Assembly (NCBI GenBank): GCA_963837695.1
Contig: CAWINZ010000005.1
Span: 1,426,001 to 1,490,000, forward strand
Length of the DNA: 64,000 nucleotides
Source of the DNA: VRUE01 sp963837695
GTDB taxonomy: Bacteria > Actinomycetota > Thermoleophilia > Solirubrobacterales > 70-9
Direction of reading: 5' to 3'
Below the pieces are notes generated by a model. That model was not told where the DNA came from. It saw only the letters and a program-made list of their open reading frames with translations, and did no database searches. This document shows, in pieces, positions 1-7,776 of the stretch. A program made the translations under genes and the position numbers. Each line of letters opens with the position of its first letter. Within the stretch, counting starts at the first letter, position 1.

Positions 1-1197
1 CTGGAAGCGCCAATCTCCGGGCGACGGGGGGTTGCTCACCGGCTTCTCCTCCAGTGCCGCACGGGCGGCGCGGCCGCCGAAGACGAAGCACTCGCTGAGC
101 GAGTTGGAGGCGAGTCGGTTGGCGCCGTGCAGGCCGGTGCAGGAGCACTCGCCGACCGCGAAAAGGCCCGGCAGCGAGGAGCGCCCGTCGAGGTCCACTG
201 CGATCCCACCCATCATGTAGTGGGCGGCGGGGGCCACCGGGACGGGCTCGGCGCCTGGATCGAGCCCGGCCTCGCGCAGCGACGCGAAGATGTTGGGGAA
301 GCGTGCGGGATCGAGCTCGCGCAGGTCTAGATGTACGCTGGCGCCGCCGTCGGCCGCGATCCGGTCGAGGATCGCCGCGGTGACCTCGTCGCGGGGGGCC
401 AGCTCGTCGGTGAAGCGCTGCCCGGCGGCGTCGAGCAGGGTCGCTCCCTCGCCCCGCACCGCCTCGGTTATCAACCGGCCGTCGAAACGAGTTCCGGGCA
501 AAGCCAGCGCCGTCGGGTGGAACTGGCAGAACTCGAGGTCGGCCAGATCGGCGCCCGCGGCGGCGGCCATCACCGAACCGGCACCGATCGCACCGCGCGG
601 GTTGCTGGTCCGGCGCCAGAGCGCCGCGGCGCCGCCGGTCGCGACGACGGTCGCCGCGGCCACGATCGGCCCGGCGTCGGTCAGCAGTCCATGACAGCGA
701 TCGCCGTCGCTCCAGATTCCGACGGCTGAGGTCTTCTCGCGCACCGCGATCCGTGGCTCGGCGGCGACCATCGCCGCCAGCTTCGCCGTGATCTCGTACC
801 CGGTCTGGCTGCCGCCGGCGTGGACGATGCGGCGGTGGGCGTGGCCACCCTCCAGGCCGAGCGCGAGCTCACCGTCCGGGTCGAGGTCGAAGGCGACGCC
901 CCGCGCGCGCAGCTCGGCCACCGCCGCGGGAGCCTCCTCGACCAGCGTCTGCACGGCGGACGGGCGGCAAAGCCCTCGACCTGCCGCGATCGTGTCGGCG
1001 GCATGCTGGGCGGGCGAGTCGCCGGGCTCGAGCGCCGCGGCGAGCCCGCCCTGGGCCCAGAAGCTGGCGCTCTGGGAGAGCGGCGTACGCGAGATCACCG
1101 AGACCGCCGCGCCCTCCTCCGCCGCGCGCAGCGCCGTCCAGAGTCCCGCCGCCCCGCCGCCGACGACGGCGACGTCGCACTCGGGTGTCGACGCTAT
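1..1197 (-). CDS. nadB: L-aspartate oxidase, 5' part (runs off the left edge)
   Basis: FAD-dependent L-aspartate oxidase, first step of de novo NAD synthesis (aspartate to iminoaspartate). Reading leftwards, the frame opens with the dinucleotide-binding motif VVGGGAAGLWTA (about 1170-1135), then SASFWAQGG, a long FAD/succinate-dehydrogenase-like domain, QFHPTAL near 530-510, and GECSCTGLHGANRLASNSL near 150-110, all typical of NadB. The C-terminal part lies outside the window. The start is unresolved: there is no in-frame ATG, GTG or TTG just before the Rossmann motif. Candidates are ATA at 1197, whose last two bases are the first two of the upstream gene's TAG stop, or CTG at 1245. The identification is firm, the start is not. 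Confidence 0.88.
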   Translation of the reverse strand, partial: MASTPECDVAVVGGGAAGLWTALRAAEEGAAVSVISRTPLSQSASFWAQGGLAAALEPGDSPAQHAADTIAAGRGLCRPSAVQTLVEEAPAAVAELRARGVAFDLDPDGELALGLEGGHAHRRIVHAGGSQTGYEITAKLAAMVAAEPRIAVREKTSAVGIWSDGDRCHGLLTDAGPIVAAATVVATGGAAALWRRTSNPRGAIGAGSVMAAAAGADLADLEFCQFHPTALALPGTRFDGRLITEAVRGEGATLLDAAGQRFTDELAPRDEVTAAILDRIAADGGASVHLDLRELDPARFPNIFASLREAGLDPGAEPVPVAPAAHYMMGGIAVDLDGRSSLPGLFAVGECSCTGLHGANRLASNSLSECFVFGGRAARAALEEKPVSNPPSPGDWRFQ

Positions 1198-1634
1198 CGC
1201 TGCGCCGCCTCTCGGCGTATCGCCTCGACCTGGCCTCGCAACCAGGCGGCGGCCGCTTCGCGGGCGCGGGTCTCTACATCGGCACTGGATCCCGCCGCCG
1301 AGGCGGTGCGCCGTTCGGCCTCCTCGACCCGCTTCTCGGCGGCCTCGGTCTGGGCCTCGATCTCGGCCAGCCGGCTCTCGGCAGCCGCGATCGCCCGGTC
1401 CTTGGCGCTGCGTTCGCGCTCCAGCTCGGCGGCGTGCTCCCGGCGCAGCTCCTCCAGCGCTTCGGCGCCGGCCTGGCGCTCCTTCTCCAGATCGAGTTCG
1501 AGCGCCCTGATCTCCGCGGTGGCTCGCTCCTCCGCCGCCACCGCGGCGTCCCTTGCCTGTTGGAGCCGCCGTTCGGCCGCCTCGACCTGGGCGCCGGGCG
1601 CGTCGTTGCCGGACTCGCGCTTCTCCTCGCTCAT
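1194..1634 (-). CDS. Coiled-coil hypothetical protein
   Basis: About 146 residues, almost entirely Glu, Ala, Arg and Lys with heptad spacing, predicting one long charged coiled coil. No signal peptide, membrane span or catalytic motif is visible. The C-terminal part (AAAWLRGQVEAIRREA) is amphipathic. ATG at 1634 is preferred over an in-frame TTG two codons upstream. It lies between a glycosyltransferase gene (ends 1650) and nadB, which it overlaps or abuts, so the three may be co-transcribed. Function unknown; the partners give no clear hint. Confidence 0.6.
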   Translation of the reverse strand: MSEEKRESGNDAPGAQVEAAERRLQQARDAAVAAEERATAEIRALELDLEKERQAGAEALEELRREHAAELERERSAKDRAIAAAESRLAEIEAQTEAAEKRVEEAERRTASAAGSSADVETRAREAAAAWLRGQVEAIRREAAQR

Positions 1635-1649
1635 CGCCAAACCAATCTA

Positions 1650-2603
1650 TTACTTGCCGCTGCTTCGGCGGGCGAGCACGCCGTCGTAGGCGGCGAGCGT
1701 GCGCTCCGCCATCCGGGTCGCCGACAGCGAGGCCGCGCGTGCGACCCCGATGACCCGGGGGTCGGGTGCTGCCAGATGGGGACGCACGGCCTCGCTCCAC
1801 GCAGCGGCGTCGAAGGGGGCGCAGACGGTCCCCGCGATCCCCGCGAGGGCAAATGGGGCGATCCCGACCGGGGTCGAGAGGACGGGCACGTCGCAGGCGA
1901 GCGCCTCGACGCAGGCCAGGCCGAATCCCTCGTAGTCGGAGGTGACCAGGACCGCGTTTGCTGCATTGACCCAGAGCGGCATCTGGTCCGGATCGATGGC
2001 GCCCCCGGTGAGCAGCTCGGCGCCGCTGGCCGCCGCCAACTCGACGGCGCGGTCGACGCGCTTCTCGTCGCGATCGGGGTTGGCGGGGAAGAGCAGGTAA
2101 CGGCCGTCCGGGTCGAGGCCGAGCTGTCGCCGGGCCGCGGGTCGGGGCAGGGGCCGAAAGCGACCGAGGTCGGGGCCGCAGGGCAGGACCGCGGAGCCGG
2201 GTACGGGGGGGAGCCCCGGCCTGCCGTCCTCGGGCCCGAAGAGCGCGCCCGAGACGGCGGCGACGAGATCGGCCCGCCAGGCGATGCGTCGCGAGAGCGG
2301 GCCGACCACAGGGTGGCGCACGTCGGTGCCGTGGAAGCTGACGACCAGCGGCCGGGCGCCGGCGAGCAGCGCCGACCAGGCGGTCAGCCCGTAGTGCACG
2401 TGGACGAGGTCGAAGCTCTCGCGGCGCAGCAGTCGCCGCAGGCGCAGCGCGGCGGGGATGTAGTGAGTGGAGCCGCGGGGAAAGCTGAACACGTCGACGT
2501 CGACGCCGAGGCGGCGGATCTCCTCGACCTGGTCGCGCACCCAGCGGCCCCGCTGTGGCGCGGCTGCATCGGGAATGAAGTTGGTGACGACCAGCACCCG
2601 CAT
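1650..2603 (-). CDS. Glycosyltransferase family 4
   Basis: About 317 residues with a GT-B fold signature. The N-terminal Rossmann start MRVLVVTNFIPDAAAPQRG is followed by LVHVHYGLTAWSALL and VVSFHGTDVRHPVVG, and the C-terminal half has VTSDYEGFGLACVEALAC, the donor-sugar EX7E-like region of GT4 enzymes. It probably transfers a nucleotide-activated sugar to an envelope polysaccharide or lipid at the cytoplasmic face; the acceptor cannot be told. ATG at 2603 gives the usual N-terminus; the frame extends further upstream without homologous sequence. Confidence 0.85.
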   Translation of the reverse strand: MRVLVVTNFIPDAAAPQRGRWVRDQVEEIRRLGVDVDVFSFPRGSTHYIPAALRLRRLLRRESFDLVHVHYGLTAWSALLAGARPLVVSFHGTDVRHPVVGPLSRRIAWRADLVAAVSGALFGPEDGRPGLPPVPGSAVLPCGPDLGRFRPLPRPAARRQLGLDPDGRYLLFPANPDRDEKRVDRAVELAAASGAELLTGGAIDPDQMPLWVNAANAVLVTSDYEGFGLACVEALACDVPVLSTPVGIAPFALAGIAGTVCAPFDAAAWSEAVRPHLAAPDPRVIGVARAASLSATRMAERTLAAYDGVLARRSSGK

Positions 2604-2746
2604 CGGCCGCTGAGCGTACCCGCCGCGGGGGCCGGCAGCGGTCTGTGACTGACTTTTTACATTGCGGCCGCAGAGTTGGTCCATTTACGTCTAGATCCGT
2701 TACGCGCGGCCGTGGAGCATCGGGGCAAATCCAAAAGGAGGCTTCG

Positions 2747-2995
2747 ATGATCTACGCGCTGATGGGAATCGCACACGCCGCGATCGAGTGGCGGGTGCGG
2801 GCGATCCGGGCTCTGGCCGGGGGCGAGCGGGGGCAGGGCACGGTCGAGTACGTCGGCCTGATCCTGCTCGTCTCGTTGCTGATGGTCGGGATGGTCGCCG
2901 CGATGAAGGGCTACAGCGGCAAACAGGGCACCGAGCTCGCTGACGTGATCGTCAACAAGATCAAGGAGGCGGTCGACAAGGTGGCGTTCAAATGA
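2747..2995 (+). CDS. Flp-type (type IVb) pilin-like protein
   Basis: 82 residues. A short basic leader ends in GGERGQGTVEYVGLILLVSL, matching the class III prepilin pattern (Gly before the cleavage point, Glu at mature position about 5, then a 20-residue hydrophobic helix). The ribosome site AAAGGAGG lies 6-8 bases before ATG 2747. No tad/cpa assembly genes are in this window, so the pilin is an orphan here and would need a prepilin peptidase and secretion machinery encoded elsewhere. The tail is a short Lys-rich amphipathic helix. Confidence 0.72.
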   Translation: MIYALMGIAHAAIEWRVRAIRALAGGERGQGTVEYVGLILLVSLLMVGMVAAMKGYSGKQGTELADVIVNKIKEAVDKVAFK

Positions 2996-3005
2996 GGGTG
3001 GAGGA

Positions 3006-3032
3006 GGGGCGGCTTGCTGTGCGGGCCGCCCC
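3006..3032 (+). terminator. Hairpin after the pilin gene
   Basis: GGGGCGGC and GCCGCCCC form a perfect 8-bp stem with an 11-base loop, starting 10 bases after the pilin stop codon. No T-run follows, so this may be a stabilising 3' hairpin rather than a classical intrinsic terminator. Confidence 0.5.
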
Positions 3033-3108
3033 GCTCGCCGTTACCCCCACCCTGCCCCCGAAGAAGAGGCGAGGGCTTGGGGTGGCGATGGCGACCGACG
3101 CCAGGCTT

Positions 3109-3125
3109 ATGCTGTATTCCAGCAT
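3109..3125 (+). promoter_or_regulatory. Inverted repeat overlapping the antitoxin start (putative operator)
   Basis: ATGCTG-TATTC-CAGCAT is a perfect 6-bp inverted repeat with a 5-base spacer. Its right arm overlaps the antitoxin ATG at 3124. Ribbon-helix-helix antitoxins usually repress their own operon by binding such palindromes. The overlap would block both transcription and initiation, and no Shine-Dalgarno sequence precedes this start. Confidence 0.5.
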
Positions 3126-3360
3126 GAAGCATCGGACCCAGCTATATCTCGACGAGGGCCAGTACCGCTGGCTGCGGCAGCGGGCGGGCAAGGCCGGCAG
3201 CATCGCCGCGGTGGTGCGCGAGCTGATCGACGCCGAGCGCGGCCGGCTCGCCGATCCCGCCGGCGACCCACTGCTGCGCTTCCTCGTCGACGAGGCGCCC
3301 GGGAAGGGTCGCGAGGGCACGAGCGTGAGCACGCTGGACGACGACCTCTACGGCTCATGA
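3124..3360 (+). CDS. VapB/CopG-like antitoxin
   Basis: 78 residues beginning MKHRTQLYLDEGQYRWLRQ, a ribbon-helix-helix strand (TQLYL) followed by two helices (residues about 10-40), the DNA-binding fold of many VapB and CopG antitoxins. The C-terminal half is acidic and probably wraps the toxin. ATG at 3124 is chosen because homology begins there; upstream in-frame sequence is non-coding in character. Its stop overlaps the toxin start (ATGA, 3357-3360), so the pair is translationally coupled, antitoxin first. Confidence 0.8.
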   Translation: MKHRTQLYLDEGQYRWLRQRAGKAGSIAAVVRELIDAERGRLADPAGDPLLRFLVDEAPGKGREGTSVSTLDDDLYGS

Positions 3361-3791
3361 GGTCGGTCTTCGTCGACACCAGCGCGTTCGTCGCGCTGCG
3401 CAACGAATCGGAGGCTGAGCACGAGCGGGCGCGGGAAGCGTTGGCGGGCCTGATCGAGTCCGGGGCGACGCTCTTCACCTCGAACTACGTCTTCGCCGAG
3501 ACCTACACGGCGCTGCTGGTCAGGGTCGGGCGTGCGGAGGCGATCGAGTGGGGTCGCCGCTTTCGGGCCGGCGAGGCGATCGAGCTGGTGCGTCTCGAAG
3601 CCGACGTGGAGGACGAGGCCTGGCAGATCCTCGAGAGCCACGCCGACAAGCGCTGGAGCTACGTTGACGCCACCTCCTTCGCCCTGATCGAGCGCGACGG
3701 GGGTGGCGAGGCGTTCGCCTTCGATGCTCATTTCGCCCAACGCGGCCTGCGCGTCGTCCCCGCGCCTACTACCCCAGCAGCAGCGCGGTGA
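3357..3791 (+). CDS. PIN-domain toxin (VapC-like)
   Basis: 144 residues. PIN-domain ribonuclease with the expected acidic residues: D7 in VFVDTSAFVAL, the Glu of FAETYTALL (about 49), Asp in YVDATSFAL (about 103) and FDAHFAQ (about 121), which together bind Mg/Mn. VapC toxins cleave tRNA or rRNA when released from their antitoxin. Coupled to the antitoxin upstream by a 4-base overlap. The last 23 bases overlap the 3' end of the convergent regulator gene, so the two transcripts would be antisense at their ends. Confidence 0.85.
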   Translation: MRSVFVDTSAFVALRNESEAEHERAREALAGLIESGATLFTSNYVFAETYTALLVRVGRAEAIEWGRRFRAGEAIELVRLEADVEDEAWQILESHADKRWSYVDATSFALIERDGGGEAFAFDAHFAQRGLRVVPAPTTPAAAR

Positions 3792-6585
3792 GCGCCCCGC
3801 GCGAGCCGACGCCGGTCTGCCTGTAGACGTTCTCCAGGTGGCGCTTCACCGTGCTGGGGGAGACGTGCAGCCGCTCGGCGATCTCGCGGTTGGAGAGGCC
3901 GCCGGCGGTCAGCCGGGTCACCTCCGCCTGGCGGTCGGTCAGGCCCAGGGCGGCGATTCGGGCCTCCAGCGGCGATTCGGCTCCGCCGACCGGCTCCAGG
4001 TCGGCTTCGGCCCGCGCCTTCCACAGCGGCGCCTGCATCGCCGCGTAGGAGTCGATCGCGGTGAGCAGCGAGCGCCGGCCCGCCTCCTCCTTGCCCAGCA
4101 GCAGCTCGAGCCGGCCGAGGGCGTGGTCGACGACCCCCCAGACGGCGACCGTGGTCGTCGCCAACCGCCCTCGGTAGGGGTCGAGGATCCCGTGCAGGAG
4201 GGCTGCCGCCTCGCGGTCTTCGAGCCGCGCGACCGCGTACGCGTAGTCGACGATGGTCGCGATCCAGAACGGGTCGCGTGGCAGCGCCTCGAACCGCGTC
4301 GCCACATCGGTATCCAGCACCTCGCGGGCGAAGCCGAGCTCGCCGGCTTCGGCGTTGGCGAGGGCCACCAGGGAGCGGAAGCCCGGGATTCCAGGGTACT
4401 GGCGCAGCGCCTGCGCCAGCAGCGGTGCCAGCTCGCCCATCCGCCCTTCCTGCCAGCGGATGCTGCAGAGCTGGCTGATGTACGGGGCCAGGGCGTCGGG
4501 CTGGGCGCTGTGCCTGGCGCGCTCGACCGCCCGCTGAGCACGGGCCTCGGCCTTGTCGAGCTTCCCGTGTAGCGACAGATGCAGCGACTCCGCCCATTCG
4601 CACAGCCAACGGGCAGTGGTGTCGCCGGTCCGGCCGGCGATCCGATCCTGCTCGTGCAGCGAGCGCGCCGCGGCCTCGACCTCGCAGATCTCCAGCTGCG
4701 CCACCGCCTGCCAGTGGAGGGCGTGGAACAGCTCGAGCGGCTGATCCAGCTCGGCCCCGATCTCGATGCTCTCGGCCGCCATCGCGATCCGCTCGGCGGC
4801 GTTGTCGGGGTTCCAGCGGGCGATCAGGCAACGGACCAGCACCTGGGCGAGGACGCGGCGGTCGCCGGACTTGCGCGCCGCGACGAGAGCGCTCTCCGCC
4901 AGCCAGCGTCGCCGGTCGGCCTGGTCGGTGAAGGTCAACTCCAGCGCCAGCTGGGAAAGCACCAGGGCCGACTCGGGACCGCTTGCGTCGAGCCGCTCTC
5001 CAGCGCGTCGCAGCATCGCGGCGCGCTCGCGGTCGAAGCCGCCCACCTGGGAGACGAAGCCGCGGTTGTTCGCGAGCGCCGCCGCGACCAGCCGATCGAC
5101 CTCGCCGAGGCGGTCGGCCAGGCGCGCCGCTTCGAGCAGGCATTCGCGCGAGCGCTCCTGGTTCGTGTAGCGGAGCGCGACGCCGAGGCCGGTCAGCAGA
5201 TCGCAGAGTTTGACGTCCTCGTGGTCCTCGCCGCGCCGCTCCAGCGCCCGCTCGAACCAGCTCGCCGCCAGCTCGTGGTCGTAGCTGCGCAGCGCCGCTT
5301 CGCCGGCCTCGGCGCAGTAGCGGGTGGCCCGCTCGCGATCGCCCGGCTCGGCGCGCCACCAGTGGTGGGCGAGCTGGGTGGATCGGCCCTCGCCGGCGAG
5401 CAGCTCGGGCTCCTCCTCGAGCTGCTCGCCGAAGCGCCGGTGCAGCTTTCCCCGCGCCGCGGGCTCGATCTCCTCGTAGAGGCAGTGAGCGACGATCGCG
5501 TGGCTGAAGGCGTGGCGGCCGTCGCTCCCGGCAGTGACCAGGCCGGCTCGCTCGGCCACTCGCAGCGATTCCTCGACCGCTTCGGGGTCGACTCCCGTTC
5601 CCGCCGCGAGATCGGCCGGGGCGAAGGTGCGGCCGAGGGCGGCGGCGGCGGACAGGCAGGCGAAGGCCGGCTCGCCGAGGGCGTGCGCGCGGGCGGCGAT
5701 CAGCATCCGCAGCGAGCGCGGGGCGGACGGGTCCGCAGGGGAGGGCGCCCCCATGTCGCCCATCGCCCGCAGCAGCTCGCAGGCGAAGAGGGCGTTGCCG
5801 CCGCTCTCGCGGCCGACCGCCGCCGCGGCGCGGTCGAGCGCGGCGTCGTCAGCGTCCGGGTTGAGCGCGGAAGCGATGTCACGCACGGCCGGCGGCCCGA
5901 GGGCGCCGAGCTCCAGGTGCCTGGAGCCGGCCTCCGAGCTGAGCTCGGCGATCGCCTCGGCCGCCTCACCGCTCGGGTCGACCTCGGTGGGGCGGTAGGT
6001 CGCCAGGAGCAGCAACGGAGCCCCGCTCCCCGCCCGGGCCAGGTGCCGGATCAGGGCGAGGGTCGAGGGGCCGCAGCCATGCAGATCGTCGATCGCCAGC
6101 AGCAGCGGCCCGTGGCGGGTGATGCCCTCGAGCAACGACAGCGCCGCCGCGAACAGTTTGGCCCGGTCGTCACTCAGGCCCCACAGTGCCTCACCGCCGG
6201 GCTCGGCGATCAGCGCGCCGAGCGCAGAGCGCTGCAGCTCCTCGCGCAGCGGCTCGGTCCCGTGGCGGTCGAGGTCGCTGAGGGCCGCGACGAACGGCGC
6301 GTAGGGCGTCTCGGAGGCGCCTTCACCGCTGCCGTAGAGGACCAGCCCTCCTTCGGCGTGGACGGTCCCGGCCGCCTCGGCGACCAGGCGGCTCTTGCCG
6401 GCACCGGGTTCGCCCGCCACCAGCACCGTCTCCCTGCCGCCGTCCGCGACCCGTGCCCACGCGGCGGCGATCTCCGCCAGCTCGGCGTCGCGGCCGACGA
6501 TCGGCCAAGGGCGCGCCCGGGCGCTGCGCAATGGGCCCGGCAGCGGCACCGGCTGGCGCGACGCGGTGTGGGTGGAACGGGACAC
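3769..6585 (-). CDS. LAL-type transcriptional regulator (ATPase plus LuxR helix-turn-helix)
   Basis: 938 residues. GTG start at 6585. An N-terminal AAA-like NTPase has Walker A GEPGAGKS (58-65) and Walker B LLLAIDDLHG (about 165). A long helical, TPR-like middle follows, and the C-terminal LuxR/GerE domain reads LTDRQAEVTRLTAGGLSNRE...VSPSTVKRHL. This is the large ATP-binding regulator (LAL/MalT) architecture, which activates transcription in response to an inducer and ATP. The middle region is Leu/Ala-rich and gives no ligand clue. It is divergent from the RTX-like gene at 6763, and the shared 177-bp gap holds an 18-bp palindrome, so that gene is a plausible target. Confidence 0.9.
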   Translation of the reverse strand: MSRSTHTASRQPVPLPGPLRSARARPWPIVGRDAELAEIAAAWARVADGGRETVLVAGEPGAGKSRLVAEAAGTVHAEGGLVLYGSGEGASETPYAPFVAALSDLDRHGTEPLREELQRSALGALIAEPGGEALWGLSDDRAKLFAAALSLLEGITRHGPLLLAIDDLHGCGPSTLALIRHLARAGSGAPLLLLATYRPTEVDPSGEAAEAIAELSSEAGSRHLELGALGPPAVRDIASALNPDADDAALDRAAAAVGRESGGNALFACELLRAMGDMGAPSPADPSAPRSLRMLIAARAHALGEPAFACLSAAAALGRTFAPADLAAGTGVDPEAVEESLRVAERAGLVTAGSDGRHAFSHAIVAHCLYEEIEPAARGKLHRRFGEQLEEEPELLAGEGRSTQLAHHWWRAEPGDRERATRYCAEAGEAALRSYDHELAASWFERALERRGEDHEDVKLCDLLTGLGVALRYTNQERSRECLLEAARLADRLGEVDRLVAAALANNRGFVSQVGGFDRERAAMLRRAGERLDASGPESALVLSQLALELTFTDQADRRRWLAESALVAARKSGDRRVLAQVLVRCLIARWNPDNAAERIAMAAESIEIGAELDQPLELFHALHWQAVAQLEICEVEAAARSLHEQDRIAGRTGDTTARWLCEWAESLHLSLHGKLDKAEARAQRAVERARHSAQPDALAPYISQLCSIRWQEGRMGELAPLLAQALRQYPGIPGFRSLVALANAEAGELGFAREVLDTDVATRFEALPRDPFWIATIVDYAYAVARLEDREAAALLHGILDPYRGRLATTTVAVWGVVDHALGRLELLLGKEEAGRRSLLTAIDSYAAMQAPLWKARAEADLEPVGGAESPLEARIAALGLTDRQAEVTRLTAGGLSNREIAERLHVSPSTVKRHLENVYRQTGVGSRGALTALLLG

Positions 6586-6661
6586 GAATGGCTCGTGGAG
6601 GCTGCCTGGTCCCAGCCTAGATGAGTACGTGGCGGAGCGAGCCGTCGCCCCGATTGGCCGC

Positions 6662-6679
6662 TTGGGCCGATCGGCCCAA
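6662..6679. promoter_or_regulatory. 18-bp perfect palindrome between divergent genes
   Basis: TTGGGCCGATCGGCCCAA reads the same on both strands. It lies in the gap between the LAL regulator and the RTX-like gene. A dimeric helix-turn-helix regulator could bind it, the adjacent LAL protein being the obvious candidate. Confidence 0.45.
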
Positions 6680-6762
6680 CTTGCGCCCGCGAGGTTGCGG
6701 GACTTGGGTGCGAGCGCTCAAATCGCCTTGGTGCTCGGCAGGGGAAATCCAAAGGAGGGTGG

Positions 6763-7725
6763 ATGCGTCGTCTCGCGGTAGTTGCCTGTGCGTTTGGCCT
6801 GTTGCTCGCGCTGCCGGTCTCGGCGGCCACCGCGAAAGTCTTGGCGGTGCCGCTATCGCTGGAGGTCCGAAGCGGAAACAGCAGCAACAACAACTGCGCC
6901 GCGGTGGCGTATCTGCAGTGGCCGGCGCAAAAAGACGCGGCGGCATGGCGAATCGAATATCTCTGGAGCGGCAAACTCAAAGAAGCGAACCTAGTGCCGC
7001 CCTTTCACGACGATCCTTTCCCGACGTATGGTTGGGCCCCCCCGGACGGCTCCCACTGGTACCGCGCCAGTGACCCAAGCAACCACAGCGCCGCAAACCC
7101 GGAAACGCACGTCGATTGCACGGACTTTGCGGTCGCGAAGACCAACGCCTTCGGCGGCGGCACGATCTACATCACCGTCCCCGACACCACCGAAGACGAA
7201 GAAAAAGAAAAAGAAGAAGAAGAAAAAAAACGAATCGAGAGAGAAAAAGAAACGCCCCCAAGCACGCCGAACGGCCCCGAAGACCCACCCGGGAAGAAGG
7301 GGAAGGCGACCTGCCGCGGTAAGACCCCGACGATCTTCGTCGAACCCGGTCCCCCGACCAACGGCACGGCCGGTCGCGATGTGATCGTCGGAACCCCCAA
7401 GCGTGACGTGATCCGGGCGCTCGGCGGCAACGACCTGGTCTGCGGACTCGGCGGCAACGACATGATCCTCGGCGGCGGCGGCAAGGACGTCCTGCTGGGC
7501 GAAGGCGGCGGGGACACCCTCCACGGCCAGGCAGGCAAGGACACCGTGCTCGGCGGCGCCGGCGCCGATCAGATCTTCGGCGAGGCGGCAGCCGACCGGC
7601 TTTTCGGCCAGGCCGGCGCCGACACCTTGAACGGTGGTGCGGGCCGCCCCGACGTGTGCGATGGCGGCGCGGACCGAGACCAGCGGCGAAGCCCCGGCTG
7701 TGAGCGCCGGCTGCGGATTCCCTGA
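6763..7725 (+). CDS. Secreted RTX-like calcium-binding repeat protein
   Basis: 320 residues. Ribosome site AAAGGAGG precedes ATG 6763. A Sec signal peptide (MRRLAVVACAFGLLLALPVSAATA) is followed by an extracellular domain of about 120 residues with several Cys. Then comes a very charged Glu/Lys linker (about 143-165), a Pro-rich stretch, and from about residue 205 at least six GGxGxD-type nonapeptides (LGGNDLVCG, LGGGGKDVLLG, GGAGADQIFG, GGAGRPDVCDGG) forming a calcium-binding beta-roll. The linker is encoded by an A-rich tract (7199-7257, including eight consecutive A) very unlike its surroundings, and Glu is mostly GAA rather than GAG. Role unknown. Confidence 0.8.
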   Translation: MRRLAVVACAFGLLLALPVSAATAKVLAVPLSLEVRSGNSSNNNCAAVAYLQWPAQKDAAAWRIEYLWSGKLKEANLVPPFHDDPFPTYGWAPPDGSHWYRASDPSNHSAANPETHVDCTDFAVAKTNAFGGGTIYITVPDTTEDEEKEKEEEEKKRIEREKETPPSTPNGPEDPPGKKGKATCRGKTPTIFVEPGPPTNGTAGRDVIVGTPKRDVIRALGGNDLVCGLGGNDMILGGGGKDVLLGEGGGDTLHGQAGKDTVLGGAGADQIFGEAAADRLFGQAGADTLNGGAGRPDVCDGGADRDQRRSPGCERRLRIP

Positions 7726-7776
7726 GCCCCGACCTGGGCTCCCCGACGGGCGTGCGCGTGAGAGACTCGCTGGCCC

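Noticed and set aside
3709..3791. Overlap of the VapC-like gene with the convergent regulator as a sign of wrong annotation
   Set aside because: Both C-termini carry family motifs up to the overlap; a 23-bp convergent overlap is acceptable.
4579..6624. 681-codon plus-strand frame opposite the LAL regulator
   Set aside because: Low-complexity antisense translation of a gene with intact ATPase and HTH motifs.
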